Part shown: one piece after another, positions 12,370 through 22,989 of the stretch | How positions within the stretch are numbered: position 1 is the first letter of the stretch | Layout of the letters: each line of letters begins with the position of its first letter | DNA from: Populus alba | Lineage: Eukaryota > Streptophyta > Magnoliopsida > Malpighiales > Salicaceae | NCBI RefSeq assembly: GCF_005239225.2 | Contig: NC_133295.1 | Coordinates: forward strand, 3,286,001 to 3,350,000 | DNA: 64,000 bases | Direction: 5' to 3' | Position numbers and translations under genes: made by a program | The notes under the pieces: generated by a model | Told to the model about the DNA's origin: nothing | Seen by the model: the letters and a program-made list of their open reading frames with translations, nothing else | Database searches by the model: none

Positions 12370-14046
12370 TCACTTCAAGTCTCTCAATCCATTTCTCACA
12401 TGCAGCTTCTCTCCCCACTTTCCACATGCTGCATATATATATATATATATATATATGTTAGACAAAATGACATTAGCTGAGTTTGGCTTGGTATCCGAAC
12501 TGAACAAAAGCTTGGCCACCCTATCACCCGCTTCCATTACTTTCCAAAACCAGCAAGCATTGAGAAAAGCTGTCCAAATGACAATATCTACTTGAATTGG
12601 AATTGCTTATAGTAGTTACCCTGCTCGATCCAGAAGATCCACCACGCATGCTTAATGTTCTAAAGATGGAGTTGCTCCATAATATTCATCCATTGTGTAG
12701 CAGAATCCCATCCCTTCCTTGCCTAGGGTAGCACGGCCATAGGAAGAAGAAATTCCCAGCAAAAGTAGCTCCATTAGAGACCACCTTTAGCTCTAACATG
12801 TGCTTAAACAGCATAATGGCTTCAGAGCCAAGTCCAGACGTGCATATCCATTAATAAGAGCTGTCCAAACAGCCACAACGGGCCAAGAGTGAGATTTCTG
12901 AGCATCAAATATGCTCCCACATATGGAATACATATCAACAAGAAAAGTTCCACCATCAACATTTGATACAAATGGCGTTATGCTCAAGATGGCAGGAAGC
13001 ATCTGCCCTAGTTGGAATGATCCATGGCTGATCAATCATGAAAATAGAACAGAAAATGTTGATCTTGTGAAGTCTATTAACAATCAGCTCACGGTCTCAT
13101 ATAGTTTCAAGGCTTCTTCGAGCCAGTCATTTTAAATGTAACCTTGCATCATTGAGTTCCAAGAGACAGGATTTCTTTCGCCTTTGGATTCTTCAAAAGC
13201 ATCAAAACCTTGTCAATTTCACCATTCTTTGAATACACAGAAATCATAATAATATTCAAAGGAAATATAGCTTTGCGAGGCATTGTCTCAAACAATCTCT
13301 CTGGTCCTCAACTCAGCTACTCATTCTTATCCTTCAACCATCAAATTACACAACTGAATTTTTCTCGTTCAATTTGTTAAATATCAACTCCGCATCTTCA
13401 ATCCCCCGCATAAGTAAATTCGAAGCACTTGAACATGGGCTAATCCTTTCATTATAAAATCTCTTGGCATTGCCGATATCTCGCAATTACAATACAACTC
13501 AATCAAAGCAGCACCAGCTCATTGATCACATTCCAAACCAAATTTTGTAAGAACCCATGAACGGCCATCCCTTCACTTAAAGCACCAAGCTTTCCACAAA
13601 CCTTCAAACACAATCTAAATTATACTCATTGGGCATCACCTTTCCACTCTTCCTCATCCATTTAAACAATGCCAGAGCCTTTTCCTCAACCGTTCTCATC
13701 TTTGTATACCTCGAGATGAGCACCGTTCAATAACCCACATGCATCATACCCCACAATAACCCATTCCATCATGTAATTCACCAAAAAAACAACTCAACGT
13801 CCTCGTTTAACAAACAATTTGCATAAAAAAACAAAACAAACAGTACTAAAAGTGGCCTCACCGAGAAGAATATTATAGCGGTGCTTTAGCGAAAGTAAGG
13901 AAAACAACTACTTCAACTTGCCCCGTTAAAATCACGGCGTTTGATGAAGCTATAGTTCGTTCAGGCATTTTATCGAACAGTAGGGACCATAGTCTCGTTG
14001 GCCGATTTTGGCGTGTCAGACGACCGCGAAAGTTCATAGAAGCCAT
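12370..14046 (-). pseudogene. Broken E-class (PLS-type) PPR gene
   Basis: Read on the minus strand from 14046, an N-terminus (MASMNFRGR...) leads into the PPR motif LLFDKMPERTIASSNAVI and then breaks. Further PPR blocks follow in shifting frames: a 'CGKLGALSEGMAVHGFL' block near 13590, an 'ISVYSKNGEIDKVL' block near 13230, 'NPVSWNSMMQGYI' near 13150, 'FLVDMYSICGS' near 12930 and 'VWTALINGYARLDLAL' near 12850. A terminal E motif (ACWFWKVMEAG ... SANVILSNIY ... GKWGEKLHVR) ends with a stop at 12370. Frameshifts, in-frame stops and missing segments make a functional protein impossible. PLS/E-class PPR proteins act in organelle RNA editing or processing; this copy is dead. It differs in class from the intact P-class PPR gene 3 kb away, so it is not a simple tandem duplicate of it. 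Confidence 0.85.
12433..12456. repeat. (AT)12 microsatellite inside the PPR pseudogene
   Basis: Twelve AT dinucleotides lie exactly at the SNIYA codons of the E motif (AAC ATA TAT ... GCA on the minus strand). The tract is 24 nt, so the frame continues on both sides. Confidence 0.9.
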
Positions 14047-14089
14047 GAGATAGCGGGACTTGCAAGGAAAGTAACTGGTCATCAACATA

Positions 14090-15740
14090 TTTTTTTCTTT
14101 TTGGAAGGGAAGAAAAGGGATGCTATTGCCTATCGCCTATCGTTGCAAATTCCAAGCACCATTCATGTCTCTAACTCGGAAAAGATTTAATTACAAACAA
14201 GTTCCTAGAGTTTAACAAGAACCATCTATTAGCTCCCTTTTTATCAGAAACCATATATTCAATCCTTTTTCAAATTCTTTTTCAGTTTATTTCATTTTTA
14301 TGTTTTTTCCTAGAAATATAAAAATTAAAAGATAAGTACATAGCCATCTGAATCACAGTATCACACACGCTACATCATGCATCCAAGTTGAATGAGTCTT
14401 AGCTGCTAAGCCATGCTGTAGCTGCTTGATAGCTGATTACATTGACGCGAAACACGAATTCTTGTCTGTTCAGGAAGTCATGTTTATTGCTATAAATACT
14501 CAAATTTTTTGAGGATCCCTTAACGCAATTACATACCAAGTAGCATTATGACCAAGCATAAACACTTGGCCACCATTCTTGATCACTTACGACACTGTTT
14601 TGGCATTTCCATACACGTCATTTCTTCTAGCCTTTGGTGGATCCAAGAGCTTCCAACTTCTACTCACAACATCAGAAGTGCTAGAATCATCCATCTGATG
14701 AAAACAGGACCATTATCCATTGACGAATAGAGTATTAACAACAGCACCTGGACCATAAAATTTCCATCGATTTTCTCCCCATAGACTCCTGTGGTCAATG
14801 CAGGTTTTCTAAGGCTACATAAACAAACCCGAAACTTCTCATTAGAAACGTTGCAGCATATAAGAAACAACATGCAAACCAATGACTAGGCGGTGCTGAA
14901 ATGTCAAATACAGGAGAGCATAATTCAGATACATCCATGATGAGAAGGTCAACTTTTGCTGTAGAAAAAGAATTGGGAAGCCACCCATACCTGGACGTAA
15001 GGATCATGTTCCATGTAGTTCTTGTATGTCAGTAGTATGAACATGCCTCGTAGACAAGTCCTAACTTGCATGTTGTAAACAGCAAACGGTCTAGTGACTG
15101 AAGGATTGGCACATGTTCTTTTGGGTTGCTGGGTCCTCAGGATCAGAAACCATGGGAGCCTTTTATGTGCTTGGTTTTGCAATGTTAGCATGGGAAATTT
15201 CAAGAATTAAGAATGCCACACTTGCAAACTGCCTGGAAAGAGAGGAGATCAAGAACTGACAGATGGCCTAAGCTAATCAGTAATTGCTTCACGGGAAGAT
15301 TACAGAGACATCAAGCTCTAGTCTTCTATTCCTTGCATTCCACAATCTTCAATATTCACAAATGAACCACCAATATACGGCCAAGCTCAATCATTTTAGA
15401 ACATAAGTTAATTTACAACGAATAAAGTGGAAGAAAACTGAATATATTCAGCCACACTGATTGTAATCTTCCATCCTTATCACACACGCAAAAAGGAAAA
15501 TAAATAGAAGAAGAAGAAGAATTCATTGCCAGCAGTTTTATAATGGCTGACCATCTTAAGATTACAGCCAATAGCTGAAAAGATCTTCCAACAGAGATTC
15601 ATTGTTATGTTATGAGAAAAATCAGTTATGTTCTCTCAATATTGCTACCATATGTTTAGCTAGATTTGATCCTTATATTTTTCCTCCATTGACATACTAC
15701 GCAAAAAATAAAAATAAAAAGAGATGTTCTTCTCAGAAGC
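14090..15740. other. Unassigned sequence of moderate GC content
   Basis: The stretch 14350-15300 is richer in G and C than the surrounding deserts and holds several overlapping 60-84 codon ORFs on the minus strand (14664-14882, 14795-15007, 14949-15203). It also has plausible splice sites (ttctacag at about 14959, gtccag/gtatgg at about 14990). I could not assemble a continuous recognisable protein; it may be a noncoding transcript or a decayed gene. Confidence 0.3.
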
Positions 15741-15746
15741 AGGCTG

Positions 15747-16395
15747 TTATGCATGTCTGTATTCCATGATTTCTAACAAGGCACTGCCCCACAATTTGAC
15801 ACTTAAGCCAAATCCCTGTTCCACACAACAGTCAAGATTTAAGGTTTCATAGAATTTTACAGTTCCAGCAAGCAGGCCACATAGTTTGCCAGTAATAGCA
15901 GATGAAAGGAGAAAACAATAGACAAACATGGTTGAAAGTTTCATCATTTTAACATACAAATTATGGGCTTAAATTGAAAGAAGTCAGTCAGTTAAAATCA
16001 AATTTATAAGCATTAGTTGCTAAGAGAAAAAGAAAAGCAAAAGAGCGACCAACATTTGAAGTAACAATTAAAATTCTGAGGCTAGGCCTTCTAATGCGCC
16101 AAATTAGGTATTAATAGTTGAAAGAATTCAACTTTTCCCTTTTACCAATAAACATAACATTGAAAAGCTTCATCCATAGCAAAAGGACGCTTAAATTATG
16201 GTGGTATTAACCAAATTATTCAAATCAAAATCACTGTTGCAAAAGCATGAATTATTATTAAAAAAAAAAACAGAGAGAAAGAGGGGGGGTAAAACTAAAA
16301 CTTACTGGCACCCAGTAAACAAAAAATAAAATTTAAATACAAGGAGAAGAATACATTACATTACTCACCCCATAGTAAAACATGAGAACATCCAT
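15747..16395 (-). CDS. Candidate two-exon small ORF (31 aa) on the minus strand
   Basis: A coding segment at 16369-16395 (MDVLMFYYG) ends at a strong donor (GTGAGT). It joins in phase 0 to 15747-15815 after the acceptor gttgtgtggaacag, giving GFGLSVKLWGSALLEIMEYR and a short tail before the stop. The upstream sequence (16400-16560) looks like a plant 5' UTR: CT-rich on this strand, with a long (CT)n tract. It could be the start of an unrecognised gene, an upstream ORF, or a fortuitous frame. No family is recognised and confidence is low. Confidence 0.22.
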
Positions 16396-16496
16396 CAGTG
16401 ATGCATGTGAGAGAAAGAGAAAGTAGTTACCTTATTCTGTATCTCTGAGCTCGCACTCAGACCTAGCAGATGCTTCCTCTGTGGTTATGCGTGTGT

Positions 16497-16521
16497 GAGA
16501 GAGAGAGAGAGAGAGAGAGAA
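16497..16521. repeat. (GA)n microsatellite
   Basis: About twelve GA repeats. On the minus strand they form the (CT)n tract typical of plant 5' UTRs, which fits the candidate transcript start near 16560. Confidence 0.85.
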
Positions 16522-16989
16522 ACCAGGTCCTCACATTGCGCACCTCTTCTTTCAAAGCTTTAAGAATACCAATGTCCTACCCTTGGATAGAATTTTCTGA
16601 CTACATAAGCAACAAATTTTACATAACTTATTAACTAACTGCAGCTCATGTGTTTTGGGCAGCTCATTCACCAATGCAAGCATGATCTTGAAAACTACCA
16701 ACAATCTATTAAAACTAGAGGTGCTAAAAAATCCTCAGTTATCTGCTCTGTAGTTCAGCAATTGAGGCCAGTTTGAACATAAAATCCTGCAATATGCTCC
16801 TCTTGCTGCTTCACAGAGCATTTCAGTCTCTCCTAACAGTGACATCCAAACCAACAGAGAGAGCACCTGCTAAGTGAACTTTAACCTCTTTAGCAGCTCC
16901 ATAAATTACTGGGAGCTTCTGCAGTCAGTGCCCTTGAATAATCGAATACCACTTCGTCCATTACTGTATGAAGCCCAATGAATGGATCT

Positions 16990-18627
16990 CTATGTAGCAC
17001 TTTCCATTAACAATCTATCAAGAGCACCAGTCCCACAATCCAGATCACCAACAATCTTGTGCAAGAAGAGATCCCAGGAATCAGCATCTACTTCTCTGCT
17101 TGCCATGGCCATAGACACAACCTTATCCACATCTCCTTCCATTCCCAATTCCTGTAACCCCTCAATCAATAATGTGTATGTTGACTTGTTAGGCAAGCAC
17201 CCATTATCCAACATCTCTTCAAGAATCCTAACTCCCTCCTTCACACTCCCAGCCCTCACAAAACCCTTAATCAACATATTATATGTAAAAGCATTGGGCC
17301 TGCAACGCTTCTCCACCATATCATCCCACAACCTGCCCGCCTCATTCAACTCCCCTCTCTCACACATCCCTGCAATGAGAGTATTATATGTCATAAGACT
17401 TGGAATTGTACCTTGCTCAAACTCATCAAACAATTTCCTGGCTTCCCACACTTTCCCCTCCTTACAAAGCCAATGTATAAGTGTGCTCATTATTGCATTA
17501 TCTGGCAAACAATTCTTCTCTAACATCCTCTTCCACAAATGACAAGCATTCTCCACCTTCCCGTCCTCACATAACACATCAATAACCTTACAACAAAGGG
17601 TCGAACTTGGCAAAAACTTCTTATCAAGCATATCATCAATCAAGTTACGAGCTTCACCAGATTTTTTCTCTTTACAATAAGCTTCAATCATAACCCCATA
17701 AGTAACCTCATTCGGCTCCACCCCGTTATACTCCATATTATCCATTACCTTAATAGCATCACTCAACCTCCCTTGTTTACAATACCCAACCATCAAAACT
17801 GTATAAGTAGTCGCATCCGGCAACCACCCTTTATCCAAAATCTCACTAAAAACCTTCTCAGCATTAACCAAATCGCCCCGTGAAACAAACCCACCTAAAA
17901 TTGTCGTATAAGTCACCAGATTTGGAATCATTCCCATCGTGGGCATTTCATCAAACACTATAAGAGCATTTTCAACGTCATTCTTTTTACAAAGAGCCTT
18001 AATCAAAATATTAAAACTAAACACATTAGGCAAAACCCCATATTTATCTTTACAATTTTTCAACGTAGAACCCACTAAATCATACCTTTTATTCTGCACA
18101 AAAACATTCAATAAAGTATTCAATAATTTCACAGAAGGCTGCATACTGAATTCTTCTTTGATTCGCGTAAATGTTTTGAGGGCTAAGCTAGGCCTACCTG
18201 CAAGGCCATAATTGCGAATTACAGAGATAAAAACATCGTCGCCGCATTTGATGTGAGAGGAGTTACGTGACAGTTGAGAGAGTAGAGATTCTACCCCATC
18301 AAAGGCGCGAGCACGAGAGAGCTTGTCGATGATGGAGTGGTAAGTGGCGTACGTATGGGAGAAACCAGGGTGATATTTTCCAGCGTAATCGAAGATTTGG
18401 AAGGCGAGGTCGAGATTTTCTTGGTGGGTAATCATGGAGATTAGGCGTTTTGGGTAGAGACGTTGAGGCCAGGGTTTTATTGGGGGCGTTACTGTGTAGG
18501 AGGTAGATTCTTGGAGGAGTGGGATCTCAGGATAGGCGGCGGGGCCGACGGTGGTTAGAGTACGGAGGAGAGTGGTGGTTAGTGTGATGTTGGGGCGGCG
18601 GAGATGAGATCGAGCGTGACAGAACAT
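16990..18627 (-). CDS. P-class pentatricopeptide repeat protein, probably mitochondrial, 545 aa
   Basis: A single uninterrupted frame, as usual for plant PPR genes. I choose the ATG at 18627 (MFCHARSHLRRPN) rather than the frame's first ATG at 18744, because it begins an Arg/Ser/Thr-rich, acid-poor leader typical of mitochondrial targeting. The 39 residues before it look like translated UTR. About eleven consecutive ~35-residue P motifs run from about residue 135 to near the C-terminus; clear ones include NVFSFNILIKALCKKNDVEN, NLVTYTTILGGFVSRGDL, DATTYTVLMVGYCKQGRL, NEVTYGVMIEAYCKEKKS and SLMTYNTLIAGMCERGEL. No E or DYW domain follows, so this is the P class, whose members bind organelle RNA and affect stability, splicing or translation. 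The sequence closely matches my memory of the Arabidopsis At5g16420 type; the RNA target is unknown. The long + strand ORF over the same bases is its antisense shadow. Confidence 0.93.
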   Translation of the reverse strand: MFCHARSHLRRPNITLTTTLLRTLTTVGPAAYPEIPLLQESTSYTVTPPIKPWPQRLYPKRLISMITHQENLDLAFQIFDYAGKYHPGFSHTYATYHSIIDKLSRARAFDGVESLLSQLSRNSSHIKCGDDVFISVIRNYGLAGRPSLALKTFTRIKEEFSMQPSVKLLNTLLNVFVQNKRYDLVGSTLKNCKDKYGVLPNVFSFNILIKALCKKNDVENALIVFDEMPTMGMIPNLVTYTTILGGFVSRGDLVNAEKVFSEILDKGWLPDATTYTVLMVGYCKQGRLSDAIKVMDNMEYNGVEPNEVTYGVMIEAYCKEKKSGEARNLIDDMLDKKFLPSSTLCCKVIDVLCEDGKVENACHLWKRMLEKNCLPDNAIMSTLIHWLCKEGKVWEARKLFDEFEQGTIPSLMTYNTLIAGMCERGELNEAGRLWDDMVEKRCRPNAFTYNMLIKGFVRAGSVKEGVRILEEMLDNGCLPNKSTYTLLIEGLQELGMEGDVDKVVSMAMASREVDADSWDLFLHKIVGDLDCGTGALDRLLMESAT

Positions 18628-18749
18628 TGTTGGAGGTGAGGAGGAGCTCACAGGGTTTTTGGCTTCCTTTTGTTTTATTTTCGAATAAACTTTCACACTA
18701 TGATATCGAAAGGTAAAGTATCTCAGTTCTTCACTCCTGTACACTTACA

Positions 18750-19158
18750 ATTTAGTGTTCTTTGCACAGTAAATTTATCATTTTATCTTTTTGCTAGAAG
18801 GGTAATTTGAAATTATTTTATAAGAGTTTAAATGTGATTGTCAAATTTATAAGGGTTATTACAGTCATCTCATTTTTATGGTCACCAAAACTACTAAATT
18901 ATCTTTAAAAGTTATTTCTATTTAATTATTTTAAGGGGTATTTTTTATTTTTTATGTTTTTTTTAATTGGAATAACTAAATTGTTTCTAAAACCGAATTT
19001 TCTAAGCTTTGAGTAGTGTTTTTGTTATTTTCTATATGTTTTTCTATAGAAATGAAGTTGGGTTAAGGATGATTCAATCTTTTTTATTTTTAAAATATAT
19101 TTTAAAAAAAATCAATGGCATGTTCCATGCAAGCGTCAATGTATGGGATGACTTCATA
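18750..19158. other. Upstream region of the PPR gene
   Basis: AT-rich with no clear TATA box. The minus-strand promoter of the PPR gene should lie here, but I cannot mark its elements. Confidence 0.35.
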
Positions 19159-19159
19159 C

Positions 19160-19380
19160 TTTTTAAGAGGGTGTTTGGGAGTGTGGTAGCGGTTGCTTTT
19201 CAAATAGCTTTTCGTACCGAAAAGCATGTCAATAATGTTTTTTCATTTTTTAAAAATCATTTTTGATATCAACACATCAAAACGATCCAAAAGGTACAAA
19301 CCGCACTCAATTCTAGCAAAAAAAAAATTTGAATTTTTTCGAAAAGCTGATTTGGCCGCAATGTCAAACAGGCACTAAGT
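19160..19380. repeat. MITE-like dispersed element copy (best preserved)
   Basis: It starts 'agggtgtttgggagtgtggt' and continues with 'agcggttgcttttcaaa'. The family core atcaacacatcaaaacgat lies near 19268, and it ends near 'gccgcaatgtcaaacaggca'. Similar copies are scattered through the window in both orientations. It is noncoding and non-autonomous. Assignment to a superfamily such as hAT is not proven here. Confidence 0.6.
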
Positions 19381-19479
19381 GTCATATGAGCCACCATTCG
19401 ATGAAAGAATGCTAGCTTCCACTATAGCATTTGAAGCTCCACAACGTTCTTTTCTTTTCCTTTTCTCTCTTTTTTTCCT

Positions 19480-20005
19480 GTCGAGTTTCGTGTTGGTAAA
19501 TAAAATTAATTTTATCCTTTTATTTTATAACATTTCATATTTGACCCTTAATGTTTTAGTTTTTAAGTTTGATTCTTAGCTTTGTTTTTGTCAGATTTTA
19601 ATTTGTTTTCAATTTCTTCTTTGGATCCATAATATTGATTTTTAATTTCTTAAAGTTTGGTCTTTATTTTCTTGGTCTTTATTTTTTTATTTGGATTCTT
19701 TTGTGAATTTTACCCTTCAATTCAAAGTTTGATGATATTTAAGGTTATGCCTTAGATGTTTTGTTTCAAATTTTAATTTTTAACCCTTTTACCAAATTTT
19801 AATTTGTTTACAATCTCATTCTTGGATCCATGATCTTGGTTTTTTATTTTTTTTTTTAATTTGGTCCTCATTCTCTTGATTTTTATTTTCTATTTTGGAT
19901 TATTTTGTTAATTTGATTTTTCTTTTTAATTTTACATTTCAATTCAAAGTTTGATGATATTTAAACTTAGACCCTGAATTTTTTTATTTTAAATTTTTAT
20001 TTTTA
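19480..20005. repeat. Two-unit direct repeat of a T-rich dispersed element
   Basis: Two successive ~200 bp units share 'ttttaatttgtttncaat', 'cttggatccat', a 'tttggtcntcattttcttg' block and 'caattcaaagtttgatgata', starting about 19595 and 19798. A reverse-oriented relative lies at 22715-22985. No ORF of note. Confidence 0.55.
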
Positions 20006-20007
20006 GC

Positions 20008-20284
20008 CCTTTTATAAATAAAAAATGACTTCATTCTAGAAAAAAAAAAAAGAAAAAAAAGAAGGAAATAATCAATCAGTTTTAACCCAGGTTTGACTAG
20101 GTTTGTCATGACCAAGTCAAAGGCTAGCCCATGTTTTTTATTATCCTTTTTATAAATAAAAAATAACTTCATTCTAGGAAAAAAAGAAGAAGAAGAAGGA
20201 AATAATCAATCAGTTTTAACCCAGGTTTAACTAGGTTTGTCATAGGTTGACCAAGTCAAGGGCTAGCCCATGTTTTTTATTATT
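20008..20284. repeat. ~139 bp tandem duplication
   Basis: Copies at about 20008-20146 and 20147-20284 share 'cttttataaataaaaaatga', 'cttcattctag', 'aatcaatcagttttaaccca', a 'gaccaagtcaa' block and 'ggctagcccatgttttttat'. Identity is high, so the duplication is fairly recent. The copies differ mainly in an AAG-rich stretch. Confidence 0.8.
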
Positions 20285-20369
20285 TCACACTAGGTAAATT
20301 CTCCCCAAATTTCTTTTGAACTCAAACACATCCTAAGTCACAGGTCACAGGTTAACCCACCATTTATTT

Positions 20370-20640
20370 TTCTATTGTGTTATCTCGTTCGCATGATCTC
20401 ACTTGCAAGTTTTGGCAACCTCACCTAGATTTGTTGGTTCTTTGTTTTTAGACTTTTTTGTGTTAACTTTTTTTTTTTCATTTCATCCTTATATGTTTGG
20501 ATTCTTCAGGATTGTCAATCATATATTTTTTTTAAATTTTCTTTTTATAATATCAAGTCGTGGAATTTTTTTCTCTTCTATAAAATACATTGACAACACT
20601 TGAGAACACTATTTTACATAAAAAAAAAATTTAGCCTGAC
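20370..20640. repeat. Single unit related to the 38.9-39.6 kb array
   Basis: The blocks 'gttatctcgttcgcatgatc', 'tcacttgcaagttttggcaa' and 'atttcatcc' followed by 'ggattgtcaat' have the same order as the units near 38945-39600. Confidence 0.4.
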
Positions 20641-22555
20641 TCGCAATATAATACAAGCCACCTATCTACTTCCTAAATAATTTATATATATTATAAAAAA
20701 AAATACTTTTTTTTAATTAGGAAGATCGATAATTAATTATATATAAAAAACAAAATTGTCAATTTAAAATTTAGATTCTAAACTAAGAAAATTTCATAAT
20801 TCACAAATACATCAATAAATTTAAAGAAAAAAAAAAAGCTCACAGGATGATGTTACTTGACCGCCTTATATAGAAATAGCATTTAAATAGAAAAAAAATA
20901 ATGCAACTCATGCTTATTTCTTGAATTTGAACGTGGATGATGTTCAGTGAACTTATCAAAAAACCCATTCTCTGTGTTCAAGTTTAATCATGAATGACAT
21001 TTGTGAAGTTGTAACATCTAAATTATGTTTGATGTTAATTTAGAACAATGCCCTCCTTTTGATCCAAAAAATAATGCAAGATAAATAAAAATAAAATATA
21101 TCAAAATAAAGCTTTATAATTTGGTTTAGATAATCTAGGGAATTCATTGCCAAAATATATTTTTTGTTATCTATTTTTTCTTTTCTGTTAAGTTCAATTA
21201 GCCATTGTGAAACTCGATTATCAAATTGACTTAAAGAAATGCTTGGACTATTAGGTTATTGGATGAACCTAGATTAAATATTTTTATTAAAAATAATATT
21301 ATTTTGTTCTTTTTTTTTCTTTAGTATTCACTCATCTGAATTTGAATTAATGCTGACTAAGTTAAATGGATTGTTAAAAACTCAACCATATCAATTGAAT
21401 TTTATCGGGTTAATATTTAGTCTAATTTAACAAAAAACCCCAACCCAAATCATGTAAATATAATCATGAATTAAAAATAAAACTTACATATAATAAAATA
21501 TAGTAAAGATTATATGTGTTAATGAAAATATGTAAGATCTCAAGCTAATTTTTAACATAGCTGAAAATGAAATTGTTTGCAATCATTATAGTGAAACACC
21601 ATTTCCTTAGTCCCTTATATAATAATTTTTTAAAAAAAAAGTTTAAAAAAAAAACAAATTACAAAAAGAAAAAGATAAGAAAAAAAAAATAGAATATTAA
21701 AAATAGGTTAAGTGTAGAGTAATAAATATTTAAAGTGTAACAAATAAAAATAAAATATTTTTTTTCAAAAAAAAGTGTAAAGGAAAAACTAAAAAACATA
21801 TTACAAAAAAAAAAAAAAACAAAGATAAGAAAAAAAATGGTGATAAGTAGGCCAACTGTAAAATGATAAAAATAATAGAATTTACAATTATATCATTTCT
21901 ACAGGAAAAACTCCATTTCCAAAAAAATAAAAATAAGAAAAAAATAGTAATAAAAGTTAAAATGATAAAAATACTAAGTATAAAGAAAAAAAAAAAAGAA
22001 AAACTTGTTTTCTAAAACTAAAAAAGAAAATTATAATTTTGCCACAACAAACAGTACCGCTACAGTAAAACAAATTGACAAAATTTATAATTATACAATC
22101 TCTACATAAAAAACACATTTTCCTTTTAGTATATATATAATTTTTCAAATTCTATTTTTATTTTATTGTTTTTTTAACAAATGAACTTCGGTCTTATCTA
22201 TTCACTAGCTTCCTTACCCATGCTTTTGTCACGGGGCTGTATAACTTTTTGAATAAAAAAACAATGTTTAGGTACTGAAAATGAGTAAAAAAAAAGATAT
22301 AAAAACCGTTTCTACAAATATATATAAAAACACCTAACTAAAGCAAAGTCAACATGAGATGTCTCGTTAACTTTATAATCTAAATTATATGAATAAAATA
22401 ACCTAATTAAAAATAAAAAAGAATTATAAAGATTTAAAAATAAAATACTATGAGTCGAGTCATTAAACTTGAAATATATAATCTAAAAAAATCACAAAGT
22501 CTAATTTTTAAAAATTAAATAATAAATAATAAAATTGATGAAAAAAATTATAATA
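20641..22555. other. A/T-rich desert
   Basis: Long poly-A stretches (for example 21625-21700, 21760-21830 and 21985-21995) and no coding signal. A 'ctacagtaaaacaaa' fragment near 22060 weakly recalls the array at the left edge. Confidence 0.5.
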
Positions 22556-22559
22556 TTAT

Positions 22560-22712
22560 TTGTAATAGTAGTAGAGTGATAACAATGGTGTTACTACAAC
22601 AATAATATTATTGTTACTACTACTCCATTACCACCACCACTAGTATTATTATTATATTATTATTATTGTTACTACTACTATTATTTATTATTGTTGTTAT
22701 TGCTGCTGTTGA
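22560..22712. repeat. Compound trinucleotide microsatellite
   Basis: Mixed (ATT)n, (ACT)n, (CCA)n and (TTG/CTG)n tracts run almost without interruption. Confidence 0.8.
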
Positions 22713-22714
22713 AA

Positions 22715-22985
22715 AAATAAAAAACCATGAACTTGATTTGAAGGATATAATTGATAACTATAAAAACTTTGATAAAAAAACAAAGAAAAACAATAAGAAA
22801 TATAAAGAAAAAGGATCAAATTGAAATCACTATTATCATTAAATAAAAAAAAATCATATACTTTGATTTGAAGGATTAAATTGCAAACCATAAAAATTTT
22901 GATAAAAGAATAAAGAGAAAAAAATTAAGAAATTAAAACTAAATGGACCGAATTGAAATACCTTATATGTACAAATTAAGAACCA
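22715..22985. repeat. Two-unit tandem repeat, inverted relative of 19480-20005
   Basis: Two ~128 bp units share 'tttgatttgaaggat', 'aaattttgataaaa' and 'aaagagaaaaa', starting about 22733 and 22861. The orientation is opposite to the T-rich units at 19.5-20.0 kb. Confidence 0.5.
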
Positions 22986-22989
22986 AAGG

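Noticed and set aside
14795..15007. RSFGFVYVALENL, recalling an RNA-recognition RNP1 motif
   Set aside because: No RNP2 partner or RRM framework around it, and the frame closes at once.
16982..17542. 186-codon + strand ORF over the PPR gene
   Set aside because: It is the antisense of PPR repeats; the minus strand carries the repeated family motifs in one uninterrupted frame.
17939..18211. 90-codon + strand ORF over the PPR gene
   Set aside because: Antisense shadow of the same PPR gene.
22560..22712. Regular repeats that might suggest a CRISPR array
   Set aside because: Simple trinucleotide microsatellite in a plant genome, without spacers.
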